A DNA stretch of 10,883 nucleotides, from assembly GCA_937927435.1 (NCBI GenBank), contig CALBDW010000175.1, forward strand, positions 1 to 10,883, read 5' to 3'. The DNA is from an uncultured Bdellovibrionales bacterium. Its GTDB lineage: Bacteria; Bdellovibrionota; Bdellovibrionia; Bdellovibrionales; JAMPXM01. The position numbers and the translations under genes are program-made. Below, piece by piece: positions 1 through 7,574 of the stretch. Below the pieces are notes generated by a model. The model was not told the origin of the DNA and did not search any database. It saw only the letters and a program-made list of their open reading frames with translations. Positions within the stretch are counted from its first letter, which is position 1, and each line of letters begins with the position of its first letter.

Positions 1-245
1 GTTCCTGCGCCGACAGTGAGCACAAAGCTCCCGCTACTGTCGACGGTTACACTGGAATGTTTTTCACGATACAGGACACAAGTCGGATCACCGGCGAGCC
101 GGACATCCACCCAAAGCGAATAACTTCCCGGAAGCGGATCCCCGTTATTGTCACGAAGGAGGCCCTCGATCTCAAAAAACGCACCGGCGCTTGGCGCGAG
201 CGTAAGAGCCCCTATAAAAACCAAACCTAACGAGAGTTTCCTCAC
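1..245 (-). CDS. N-terminus of an exported tail-fibre-like surface protein (partial, runs off left edge)
   Basis: I translated this by hand from a GTG at 245-243. It gives 81 codons open to the window edge. A GAGG ribosome binding site at 254-251 sits 5 nt before the GTG and decides the start. Residues 1-22 form a signal peptide (VRKLS, then a hydrophobic stretch, then APSAGA with likely cleavage before FFEIEG). The mature start reads FEIEGLLRDNNGDPLPGSYS, then a strand pattern, a single Cys in DPTCVLYRE (Cys56) and a closing strand SSGSFVLTVGAG. This layout (an opening strand, 'xGxPLPG', a 'CVLYRE' strand, then 'GSFxLxVGxG') is, from memory, how the large secreted tail-fibre-like or 'cell-wall anchor' proteins of Bdellovibrio relatives begin. 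The C-terminus is unseen, so the function stays open. Its promoter should lie in 246-448, but I could not find a convincing one. Confidence 0.72.
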   Translation of the reverse strand, partial: MRKLSLGLVFIGALTLAPSAGAFFEIEGLLRDNNGDPLPGSYSLWVDVRLAGDPTCVLYREKHSSVTVDSSGSFVLTVGAG

Positions 246-448
246 GTAAACCTCGTAAACGAATAACGGTCGCTCGGTATTAAGTTCGGCTTTTTAGACT
301 GGAATCTTAACTATCAGACAGGCGCGCCTGCGTCTTAAATCGAGATCGACCGCACGGAGTGGGTGTATTACTGAAACGTCGTTTTGATCTGAGACAACAG
401 ACGTGCCGGCGATGCGAATCCACCGGCACGTTCGACCAAATGAATCCC
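246..448. other. Intergenic region between the RND gene and the left-edge gene
   Basis: These 203 nt separate two genes on the same (minus) strand. They contain the GC-rich inverted repeat at 401-431, described separately, and a perfect 12-bp palindrome CAGGCGCGCCTG at 319-330 with no loop. The small open frames here are short and lack a ribosome binding site. The promoter of the left-edge gene should lie in this stretch, but I see no -35/-10 pair good enough to call. Confidence 0.5.
401..431 (-). terminator. Candidate terminator hairpin after the RND operon
   Basis: A perfect 9-bp inverted repeat (ACGTGCCGG at 401-409 and CCGGCACGT at 423-431) encloses a 13-nt loop. It lies 18 nt beyond the RND stop codon. 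On the minus strand the sequence after the stem is CTGTTGTCTC, only mildly T-rich, so intrinsic termination may be weak. The hairpin may instead protect the 3' end of the mRNA. Its position at the end of a four-gene operon and before a separate gene supports the call. Confidence 0.42.
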
Positions 449-3400
449 CTAGTCTTCGCGGGGCGCTCCGGCAGCCGGAGCTCCTTGCGCCGCCGGCATG
501 GGAGCGGGGCCCGAAGCACCGTGAGCGGACGCTCCCGACGCACCCGACTCATGCGAGACTTTCGTTCCGATGTAAGTGAAGAAGATCCGACTCACGAAGA
601 CACGCAGACGGTCAAAGTAAGAATAAGTCGCAGGGACCACAACGAGAGTCAAAAGCGTCGAGCTGATCGTTCCGCCGATCACGGCGATACCGAGGGAAAC
701 CCGCTGCTTCGACGCTTCGTTGAGACCTATCGCCACAGGAATCATACCGGCGATCAGCGCGAAACTCGTCATCAAAATCGGCCGCAGACGCGTCCGCCCA
801 GCTTCGCGAATCGCGTCCTCACGGCTTAAGCCGTCCTGAAGCCGCTGGTTCGCGTAATCGACAAGGAGAATCGAGTTCTTCGTCGCCAGACCCAAAAGCA
901 TCACGCAGCCGATCATCGAGAAGATGTCCAGCGACTGGCCGGTGATGAAAAGGGCGATGAAAGCACCGCAAATCGCGAGCGGAAACACCGTCATGATCGC
1001 GAACGGTGTAATGAACGACTCGTAAAGCGACGAGAGTACGAGATAGATGAACATGATTCCGAGCCCCATCGCGATCACCATGTTCAGCATGAGCTCGCCA
1101 AAGTTCTTCGCATGCCCTTCGAACGTGTACGTCACGCCCGGTGGAAGCGGAATGTCCGTGTCAAAAACCTTGCGGATATATTCAATCGCCGCTCCGATCC
1201 CCGGCCCGTCAGCCGCGACATCGGCCGAAATCTGAATATAGCGGTTGCGGTCCGCACGCAGAATGGTCGCAGGCCCGATCGCATCCACGGGCCGGGCGAC
1301 AGCCGCCAGAGGCACAAGGCTTCCGTTGATGTTGGGAATCATCGTCTCACGGAAGTACTTGTTCAAATCGCGCTGTTCGTCGAGCAATCGGACACGAACG
1401 TCGTATTCACGGTCTTGTTCGCGGAAAACCGCGGGCGTCACACCTTGGATTTGCGCACGCAGCTCTTGACCGAGCAGACCCGCCTGAACGCCCGCGAGCC
1501 GTGCCCTTTCGCGGTTCAAGGCCACCTGCAGTTCCGGTTTACCCGGACGGTGGCTCGTATCGACGTCCCGCAAGGAAGGATGCGTTTTCAGCTTCTCGAG
1601 AAGTTTGTTCGAAACCTCCTCGATCTGCTTCAGATCCGAGCCCACGATGTTCACGTTGAAGGGTCGGCTCGAAGCGCCCCGGCTCGCCATGCCGAAACTG
1701 TCACCGACCTGGGGATTCGCATAGGCATAGGGCTTCAGCTTTTCACGCAAAATGTCCTTAAACTGCGAGGTGTTCACGGAACGATCTTTGGATGGCACCA
1801 ATGTCACAAAAATCGTGGCGCGGTTGGCCTCCCCGCCTTCCGTGCCGACCATGAGAAGCGTTCTTTCCACCTCCGGCATCGCGCGCACCATATCGTCGAT
1901 TTCCTGGCCCAGCGTCGACATCGCCTCAAGAGAAGTTCCCGGCGGAAGGTCGATATTGATCGAGGCTTCGCCGTTATCCTGCACCGGAATGAAGGTCTTC
2001 GGAATGAACTTCGCGAGGTACAGGCTGCCGATGAAGATCAAAACGTTGGCCACGATCACCGCAAACGGCCGGCGGATGACGATCTTCAGGAACGCTTCGT
2101 AAACGTCTTCGAGGAACGTTTGGAAGCGGTCAAACGACTTCAAAAGATAACGGTTCAGCCGACTGAGACGGGAAAGCTTGCCTCCCTCATCGACGTGGTG
2201 GCCGCCTTTATCAGCGAAATACGCCGACATCATCGGCGCAATCGTCAGGGCGTCAAAAAGCGAGATAAGCATGGCGAAACAGATCGTGAGCGCGAACTCT
2301 TTCAGGAATTGTCCGACCACGCCCCTCAAGAAGCCGATCGGCACGAAGACTGCGAGAATAGCGAACGTCGTCGCGACGACCGCCATGGCGACTTCGCGGG
2401 TACCGACCAAAGAAGCTTCGTGCGGATTTTTCCCCATCTCCATGTGACGGAAGATATTCTCGCGCACCACGATGGCGTCATCGATCAAAAGACCGACAGC
2501 GAGCGAGAGCGAAAGCAGTGTCATGAGGTTGATCGAGAATCCCGCGACCAGCATGAGGATAAAGGCGCCAAGCAGCGAGTTCGGAAGCGCCATACCTGTG
2601 ATGATCGTCGAGCGCGCGCTGCCGAGGAAGAAATAGACCACGACGACCGTGAGAATGATACCGATCACGATCGCTTCATTCACGTCGTAGACGTTCGCGC
2701 GGATATTCTTCGAACCGTCGTTCACGACCATGAGGTTCGGTTCGCCCTTCATGGTCTTGAGCATTTCATTGATCGACTCTCTCGCCTTGACCAGGTCATC
2801 GACCACTCGAATCGTGTTCGCCTTGCTTTGCCGGTAGACGTTGATGAAGACCGCTTTCTTGCCGTTCACGAACGCGCGGGAGGTTTCGTCCGCCAAGGTA
2901 TCGACGACTTTTCCGAGTTGCCCTACGACGATCGGGCTTTCGTTTCCGGTAAAGCGCACGATCGTCTGCCGAATCATGTCGAGAGTGCGATATTCACCGA
3001 CCGATCGGAAAACCGCCTCTTGGGATCCGCGATCGATTTTTCCGACCGGAACATTTTTGCCGGCCGAGCCGATTTGACTGGCAACTTGAGTCGCCGAAAT
3101 TTGATACTCACGCAGGCGCTCGCGGTCGAGCTGGACTTGAATTTCACGCCGCCGGCCGCCCACGATTTCGATCTTACCGACTTGGTTCACCTGACTCAGC
3201 CGTGGTTTCACGACCTCGTTGGCCACATCGTAGAGTTCACCGTCGGGCAGATCCGCCGTCAGCGAAAACGTGAGAATCGGCGAATCTGATGGGTCCACCG
3301 TTTGAATGACGGGCTCGGTGAAACCGTCGGGGAACTTTCTTTTCGCCAGCGCCACGCGGTCACGCACTTGCTGTTCGGCATATTTGATATCGACTTCGAG

Positions 3401-3688
3401 CTTAAACTCGGCGACGACGATACTTGAACCTTCATTATTGATCGATCGCAGAGAACTCAGGCCCGCAACCGATGATAGTTCGTCTTCGATCGGCTTTGAA
3501 ATCTGCGTTTCAATCTCCTCCGGACCCGCGCCCTCATACCGCGTCGTCACCACGACAACTGGCAAAGTGACATCCGGATAAAGATCAACGGGAAGGCTAC
3601 GCAAGGAAATGTAGCCGACCACGAGCATGAGAATCACGATACAGGAGATGAAAATCGGTCTGCGTATCGAAAGTTCCGCAAGATTCAT
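449..3688 (-). CDS. RND efflux pump, inner-membrane transporter (HAE1/AcrB type)
   Basis: This 1079-residue protein would be a proton-driven trimeric pump that moves substrates from the periplasm or inner membrane to an outer-membrane channel. It opens with the family signature MNLAELSIRRPIF and TM1. Two periplasmic porter regions (~residues 35-335 and ~563-865) are each followed by a bundle of membrane segments. TM4 carries the proton-relay pair Asp403-Asp404 (GLLIDDAIVV) and TM10 carries Lys937 (GLATKNSILLVDYA), matching Asp407/Asp408/Lys940 of AcrB. The frame stays open for 20 codons further upstream, but that extension lies inside the tolC-like gene. The ATG at 3688 is preceded by GGTGAG (3697-3692) and begins exactly where the family does. 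It is 4 nt after the preceding stop. The C-terminus (~1046-1079) is an unusual Ala/Gly/Pro/Ser tail. Substrate is unknown; multidrug export is the default guess. Confidence 0.95.
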   Translation of the reverse strand: MNLAELSIRRPIFISCIVILMLVVGYISLRSLPVDLYPDVTLPVVVVTTRYEGAGPEEIETQISKPIEDELSSVAGLSSLRSINNEGSSIVVAEFKLEVDIKYAEQQVRDRVALAKRKFPDGFTEPVIQTVDPSDSPILTFSLTADLPDGELYDVANEVVKPRLSQVNQVGKIEIVGGRRREIQVQLDRERLREYQISATQVASQIGSAGKNVPVGKIDRGSQEAVFRSVGEYRTLDMIRQTIVRFTGNESPIVVGQLGKVVDTLADETSRAFVNGKKAVFINVYRQSKANTIRVVDDLVKARESINEMLKTMKGEPNLMVVNDGSKNIRANVYDVNEAIVIGIILTVVVVYFFLGSARSTIITGMALPNSLLGAFILMLVAGFSINLMTLLSLSLAVGLLIDDAIVVRENIFRHMEMGKNPHEASLVGTREVAMAVVATTFAILAVFVPIGFLRGVVGQFLKEFALTICFAMLISLFDALTIAPMMSAYFADKGGHHVDEGGKLSRLSRLNRYLLKSFDRFQTFLEDVYEAFLKIVIRRPFAVIVANVLIFIGSLYLAKFIPKTFIPVQDNGEASINIDLPPGTSLEAMSTLGQEIDDMVRAMPEVERTLLMVGTEGGEANRATIFVTLVPSKDRSVNTSQFKDILREKLKPYAYANPQVGDSFGMASRGASSRPFNVNIVGSDLKQIEEVSNKLLEKLKTHPSLRDVDTSHRPGKPELQVALNRERARLAGVQAGLLGQELRAQIQGVTPAVFREQDREYDVRVRLLDEQRDLNKYFRETMIPNINGSLVPLAAVARPVDAIGPATILRADRNRYIQISADVAADGPGIGAAIEYIRKVFDTDIPLPPGVTYTFEGHAKNFGELMLNMVIAMGLGIMFIYLVLSSLYESFITPFAIMTVFPLAICGAFIALFITGQSLDIFSMIGCVMLLGLATKNSILLVDYANQRLQDGLSREDAIREAGRTRLRPILMTSFALIAGMIPVAIGLNEASKQRVSLGIAVIGGTISSTLLTLVVVPATYSYFDRLRVFVSRIFFTYIGTKVSHESGASGASAHGASGPAPMPAAQGAPAAGAPRED

Positions 3689-3692
3689 CGAC

Positions 3693-5126
3693 TCACCGTT
3701 CTTTTTGAGATGAAGGCGCCGCGACCAATTCGTCACGTGCGGCCGCAAGTTCGTTTAAAGCGATGTGGTACTTGCCGATGGCGTCCGCACGCTCCTGTTG
3801 CGCAGCGAAAAGTTCGTTATAAGCTCGAATGAGCTCAACAAGAGATTGCCGTCCTTGATTGTAGGCGCGGTCCATATCACGCACGACCCGCTCACGCTGT
3901 TGCACGGCTTCGACCGCCGACTTCGCGACGGCATAGAGGCTGGCGACGTTTCTTTCCGCGCTTAAAAGCCTGTTGCGGGCCTCTTCCTTCTTCATCTGGT
4001 ACTCGACTTCAGCCAAGCGCAAATTCACTTCGGCGTCAGCCAGTTCCCCGCGCTTTCTGTCTGAGCCCCAAAACGGCGTCTCGAAGTGGAGCCCCACATA
4101 GTAGTATGGCTTCGTCACGGCCTGCATCTCAGCGAAGCTTGTCCCGTTCTCGCTGTCGACACCCGTGGATTTCGCTTTCAAAACTAAATCGAGCCTCGGA
4201 TGGTTCCGGCTTTTTGTCTGTGATAACGCCTTGCGGGCATTCTCGAGCTTCTTCTCCGCGATTTGCACCGATCTCAGGCTTTCGAGTTCTTTCGCCGTCA
4301 GTTTAGGAACCGGAGGAATTTCCATCGGAGCCGCGAGTTCAACCGGCTCGCCCGTTTCAAGTTGGAGCATCGTCAGAAGATCCTGAAGAAGGTTCAGGTA
4401 AGTCGCAGATGCTTTCTTGATCCGTTGTTCGACGCCTTCGAGCTCCGATTGCAAACGTGGTAACTCGCCGGGCGCCTGCAGGTTGAAGCCGGCTTTCCGC
4501 CGCACGGTCTGGATCAGAAGTTCGTACTTTTCACGAGCGGCGATATTGTCTTTCAGTTGGCGTTCGGCAACGTACACGTTCCAATACAATCTCAAAGCAT
4601 CGAGAAGAACGCCTTGCAGGTTTTGATCGCGGGTCTCAAGAGCCGTTTCGACCGTGCGCCGCCCGATTTCCTCACCGAGCCGGTCGGCATAACCGAACGC
4701 GTTTTGCCAAAGCGATTGGCGGACGGCTAATTGCGCTGAATTCAGCGTGATTTGCGGCGAACCCGGACTGCCCGGGCGCAAAACGGCCGTTTGTTGGATA
4801 TTGGTGAACTCAAGCGCGAGGTTTGTCCCGGTCGGCAGCTGCTTGGACAGCGAACCGTAAATCGTCTGCGTCCGCTCCCGAATGTTGCCCATGAGTTGCA
4901 AGTTCTCCGCCTCGTTTAATTCGTACGAAGGCATGAACGTGAACTTGAGATCGTACACGCCGAGAGCGTTTTGCAATACGAGGTAGGACTTCTGAGCCGT
5001 CAGTTCCTCGATCTGGGCCCGACGGCTCTTCGACAAAACGAGATCGGCCACGTCCTGCGGAGTGAGTTTAAGCGCGGCCGAGGCTGAAACCGGAAGCGCG
5101 ATCAAAATGTACAGTAAGCGGATCAA
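3693..5126 (-). CDS. TolC-family outer-membrane factor
   Basis: This 477-residue outer-membrane efflux channel would form the trimeric barrel and periplasmic tunnel for the adjacent RND pump. A signal peptide covers residues 1-17 (MIRLLYILIALPVSASA, cleaved before ALKLTPQD). Two OEP-type helical repeats are visible. The first runs ~160-258 (YWNVYVAERQL, then GELPRLQSELEGVEQR) and the second ~357-470 (RGELADAEVNLRLAEVEYQ, then YNQGRQSLVELIRAYNELF). Strand-rich stretches at ~85-140 and ~340-355 (PYYYVGLHFETPFWG) would build the barrel. The start is a TTG at 5126-5124, set by GGAG at 5137-5134 with 7-nt spacing. No ATG occurs until after the signal peptide. TTG overlaps the upstream TGA stop as TTGA, which suggests coupled and possibly limited translation. 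The last residues (SSQKER) end 4 nt before the pump gene. Confidence 0.92.
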   Translation of the reverse strand: MIRLLYILIALPVSASAALKLTPQDVADLVLSKSRRAQIEELTAQKSYLVLQNALGVYDLKFTFMPSYELNEAENLQLMGNIRERTQTIYGSLSKQLPTGTNLALEFTNIQQTAVLRPGSPGSPQITLNSAQLAVRQSLWQNAFGYADRLGEEIGRRTVETALETRDQNLQGVLLDALRLYWNVYVAERQLKDNIAAREKYELLIQTVRRKAGFNLQAPGELPRLQSELEGVEQRIKKASATYLNLLQDLLTMLQLETGEPVELAAPMEIPPVPKLTAKELESLRSVQIAEKKLENARKALSQTKSRNHPRLDLVLKAKSTGVDSENGTSFAEMQAVTKPYYYVGLHFETPFWGSDRKRGELADAEVNLRLAEVEYQMKKEEARNRLLSAERNVASLYAVAKSAVEAVQQRERVVRDMDRAYNQGRQSLVELIRAYNELFAAQQERADAIGKYHIALNELAAARDELVAAPSSQKER

Positions 5127-6001
5127 TTGAAGTCTCCGGAAATTCCCAGTTTAAAGTTTGACGATGAAACTTCGATTTCCGTCGGAGTCGATCCGACCGG
5201 AATCCGATAGTCCAAGCCGGCAAATGCCGAAAGACGCGACCAAATCCGCCTTTCGCCGTAAATCCCGAGTGAAGCGAACGTCACTTTCGCCGAGTGGTTC
5301 GCGATAGACACGGCGGAAGACTGGACGAGGTTCAACTCTCCCACGCCCCCTTCGGCGCGCACACCCCACGGCGAATCGGCCGACGCCCTTAATGTCCCGA
5401 CAAGGCCGCCCTGCCATCGGAGCGCCGAAAGCCTCGTGTCACGCAGGCGTTCGCCCGTCGGTGATCTTAAATCTACGGCGTATTGGGTGAACGCGCCCGC
5501 AACGGAGAGACCGAACGATGCAAACCAGTTCTCCGTTTCTACATTGAAGGGCACCCAGCGGAACGCAAGTGAAGGCATCGGCCGCGTTCCCAATGAGTCA
5601 AGCTCGTAAGGCACGTAACCGGCGAGCTTCAGGCGCCCGCTCGGGCGATACGGCTCAAGAGCGAAGTCGATTGCGAAAGAAGGAGGCGGAACGGGCGATT
5701 TCACCGCCTCGACGTTCGTGATGACCGTCGCCGGAGTCGCCTTTATTTCCTCGCTTTGATCTTCGGGCGCGATGGCAAGCTCTTTAAACGCCTGTTGCCA
5801 CGTTGGAAGTTCTTCCTTCACGCCCTTTTTACCGGACGCTTTCCCCGTGCTTTTCGCCTCGCCTTTTGGAGACGGAGCTTTCGAGCTTAGTGCCCCGAAG
5901 TCCAGATACGGATAGTCGTCCTTTTCCTCGCTCGCGAAACCCGCTCCGGGCATAACCAACAATGCAGCAAGAACAAAAACAATGCGGGCATACGTCATCA
6001 T
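5123..6001 (-). CDS. Predicted exported outer-membrane beta-barrel protein of the efflux operon
   Basis: I do not recognise a named family. With the ATG at 6001 the protein has 292 residues. A signal peptide covers ~1-23 (MMTYARIVFVLAALLVMPGAGFA). A Lys/Ser/Gly-rich flexible linker follows (~25-70), then a short helical stretch (PTWQQAFKELAI). From ~105 to the end come alternating strands with aromatic girdles, such as WFASFGLSVAGAF, WQGGLVGTLRAS, GVRAEGGVGELNLV and LSAFAGLDYRIP, ending in FKLGISGDFN. This looks like a small outer-membrane barrel. The frame opens at a GTG (6013) overlapping the previous stop as GTGA. However, GAGG at 6011-6008 stands 6 nt before ATG 6001 and fits that start better. 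The next ATG (5998) is also possible. The position between the lipoprotein and TolC genes implies a role in the same export complex or its envelope assembly. Confidence 0.75.
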   Translation of the reverse strand: MMTYARIVFVLAALLVMPGAGFASEEKDDYPYLDFGALSSKAPSPKGEAKSTGKASGKKGVKEELPTWQQAFKELAIAPEDQSEEIKATPATVITNVEAVKSPVPPPSFAIDFALEPYRPSGRLKLAGYVPYELDSLGTRPMPSLAFRWVPFNVETENWFASFGLSVAGAFTQYAVDLRSPTGERLRDTRLSALRWQGGLVGTLRASADSPWGVRAEGGVGELNLVQSSAVSIANHSAKVTFASLGIYGERRIWSRLSAFAGLDYRIPVGSTPTEIEVSSSNFKLGISGDFN

Positions 6002-6018
6002 TTCAATCCTCACTCCTC
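6002..6018 (-). promoter_or_regulatory. Ribosome binding site that decides the barrel-protein start
   Basis: On the minus strand the sequence is GAGGAGTGAGG followed by ATTGAA and ATG. The inner GAGG (6011-6008) has ideal 6-nt spacing to ATG 6001. For the alternative GTG at 6013 the purine run sits directly against the start codon, which is too close. The lipoprotein's TGA stop (6012-6010) lies inside this site, so ribosomes finishing the lipoprotein would pass over it. Confidence 0.6.
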
Positions 6019-7308
6019 AGGAACCAAAACAGGCGAACGGCAGTTTCCAGCACCGTTTTGCACCAAAGCACCCTCGGGCCTAAACACGAGGTGCTGCTCT
6101 TCCGAAAATGCCCAAATGCCGATCCATTTCTCATGATCCCGGCTCGAAACGAGCTGACGGGCGATAGTTCCAAAGAACGGATAAGGCCACTGAGCGAGGG
6201 CGACGCCGAAAACGTTGGTCGGCGCATTCAGCATGACACCCCCTCCGTCGCCCTCGGAATTCTGGTGCTCGAATGCCCAAACAATGCCGATCTCATCATC
6301 ACCCAACGTCACAAAAGCGGTTGATAGCGGGATCCGCACGGATCCGGGAGCCACCGGATCATAAACCGCGCGGAGCGCTTCTTCGCCCGGCCTCAGCTGA
6401 ACCACCGCAAACATGGTCTCCGGCTGCTCGAGCGGACGCTCCGTCCATGCAAACTTCGCTCGTTGGGCGATGAATTCAGCCGGCATCGCCGTCCAACCCG
6501 ACGGAGGCAGCGGTGCTTCGAGAGTTTCCACGATCTGCTCCGGCCGGGAGGAATTAAGTGCGAGCCTCACAAGAACGTTTACAAAGCGGTCCTTTTCAAA
6601 CCGGAGGAGCGAGAGAATACCCGAGTGTTCGTCAAGTGACGGGAAAAACGTTTGATTCGCGGGAAACTCAAGGGCGCCCGCAAGGCTTGCGTCGCCCGCA
6701 CGGTACAGGGCGAGTTTTTGTCCGTTCGGAACGATGAGCCAGTTCCCCAGCGAAGAAACACCGTAATTCCGCAATTTCAGGTTCAAACGTTTGGCGAGAT
6801 TCGCCGCCCCTTTGTCGGGAGCGACCGTCTGCCCCAGGACAGTCGCGTGTCCCTCGCGCCCGGCCACATCGATCTGGCTCAGATAAATTTTCCGTGCGGA
6901 TCTCCCGTACCCCTCTTGCAGGGGTTCTCCCTCAAAAAGGAACCGGGCCCGGAAAAGCCGGACGTTTTCAAGAGGAACTAAGTTGCGAATGCCGACGACG
7001 AGTTTTCCCGAATCAAAAACCGGGAGTTGAACTCTCAAGACGCTCGAAGCAGCGCCAAGACGTCCGCTTTCAATAACCGAGTCATCTTTATCCGAGCTCT
7101 CACAGAAAATACGATATCCGGTTATCGCAGGTGCACCCTCGTTTCCTGAGGGATCGATCCCGCCGCCCGGCTTCGGCAACGTGGTAGTCGGCGTTTGCGG
7201 AGTATCGGTTTTCAACTGAATCGTCGGCGTCCGATCGCAAGCAAAGAGGACGAACGAAAGAGTAGGAACCAGTGCAATCGCAACGAGACGTGGGACTCTC
7301 GTTCGCAT
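6010..7308 (-). CDS. Lipoprotein of unknown function, first gene of the RND operon
   Basis: I do not recognise this 432-residue protein. It has a clear lipoprotein signal: MRTR, a hydrophobic stretch and the lipobox LFAC, with Cys24 as the lipidated residue. Asp25 follows at +2, which in E. coli-type Lol sorting favours retention in the inner membrane. A Thr/Pro/Gly linker follows (~27-60). The remainder is mainly short strands and turns rich in Trp, Phe and Tyr (such as LGNWLIVPNGQKLALYRAG and WIGIWAFSEEQHLVFRPEG), suggestive of a repeated beta fold such as a propeller. It shows neither the long coiled-coil hairpin nor the lipoyl half-motifs of RND adaptors. Start ATG 7308 has GGAG 6 nt upstream. 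Being first of four packed genes, it probably works with the pump. The extracytoplasmic cysteines (Cys69, Cys423) could form a disulfide. Confidence 0.8.
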   Translation of the reverse strand: MRTRVPRLVAIALVPTLSFVLFACDRTPTIQLKTDTPQTPTTTLPKPGGGIDPSGNEGAPAITGYRIFCESSDKDDSVIESGRLGAASSVLRVQLPVFDSGKLVVGIRNLVPLENVRLFRARFLFEGEPLQEGYGRSARKIYLSQIDVAGREGHATVLGQTVAPDKGAANLAKRLNLKLRNYGVSSLGNWLIVPNGQKLALYRAGDASLAGALEFPANQTFFPSLDEHSGILSLLRFEKDRFVNVLVRLALNSSRPEQIVETLEAPLPPSGWTAMPAEFIAQRAKFAWTERPLEQPETMFAVVQLRPGEEALRAVYDPVAPGSVRIPLSTAFVTLGDDEIGIVWAFEHQNSEGDGGGVMLNAPTNVFGVALAQWPYPFFGTIARQLVSSRDHEKWIGIWAFSEEQHLVFRPEGALVQNGAGNCRSPVLVPEE

Positions 7309-7354
7309 AGGTTTCTCCGTTTCTGGTTTATGGATGGGACTCTAAACCGCACTT

Positions 7355-7383
7355 GTCCTACTGCATCTCGAGACGCACGCCAA
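7355..7383 (-). promoter_or_regulatory. Candidate sigma70-like promoter of the RND operon
   Basis: On the minus strand, TTGGCG (7383-7378) and TAGGAC (7360-7355) are separated by 17 nt. Each hexamer matches the consensus only partly. Transcription would start near 7348 and give a leader of about 40 nt before the lipoprotein ATG. The placement is sensible but the sequence match is weak. Confidence 0.28.
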
Positions 7384-7548
7384 GCGATGAGTACAAAAGG
7401 CACAAACCCAAGTGGTATCACTACCAATTGCTAGTCTCTGACGCTCCGCAAACCGAAGACATAAACCGTCTCCTCTGATTCGCCTAAACTGGTCTCAAGA
7501 GCATCTTAATTTCGGCATTTGGCCAGGAGATAAACTGCGGAGTGGACG

Positions 7549-7570
7549 TGATGACCCATCGCTGTCATCA
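7549..7570. repeat. Inverted repeat TGATGAC-N8-GTCATCA upstream of clpP
   Basis: Two perfect 7-bp arms (7549-7555 and 7564-7570) flank an 8-nt spacer, making a two-fold symmetric site typical of a dimeric regulator's operator or of a small RNA hairpin. It lies 77 nt before the clpP start, within the divergent promoter region. It also overlaps the possible short leader ORF. Confidence 0.4.
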
Positions 7571-7574
7571 TTGA
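7551..7574 (+). CDS. Possible 7-codon leader ORF (MTHRCHH) upstream of clpP
   Basis: ATG ACC CAT CGC TGT CAT CAT TGA encodes Met-Thr-His-Arg-Cys-His-His. GGAG at 7539-7542 lies 8 nt upstream, an acceptable ribosome binding site. The stop is 72 nt before the clpP start codon. Three histidines and a cysteine in seven residues are unusual. They might sense His supply or metal, or might be chance. If the clpP promoter is really the AATAAT at 7609, this ORF would not be on the clpP mRNA. Confidence 0.2.
   Translation: MTHRCHH

Noticed and set aside
319..330. Perfect palindrome CAGGCGCGCCTG
   Set aside because: It has no loop and no T-run, does not extend further, and is short enough to occur by chance.
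359..829. 156-codon plus-strand open frame near the end of the RND gene
   Set aside because: It is in codon register with the RND gene over most of its length, Arg/Ser-rich with no domain, and also crosses the candidate terminator.
1112..3289. 725-codon open frame on the plus strand opposite the RND gene
   Set aside because: It lies in exact codon register with the RND gene, so its openness follows from avoidance of TTA, CTA and TCA codons there. Its translation is rich in His, Arg and Asp with no recognisable domain, and the RND reading is certain.
3689..3748. 20-residue N-terminal extension of the RND pump
   Set aside because: It lies inside the TolC-family coding region, has no family counterpart, and the ATG at 3688 with GGTGAG upstream starts exactly at the conserved RND N-terminus.
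6002..6013. GTG start at 6013 for the barrel protein (GTGA overlap)
   Set aside because: Possible, but the purine-rich site is too close to GTG and ideally spaced for ATG 6001, which also gives a cleaner signal peptide.
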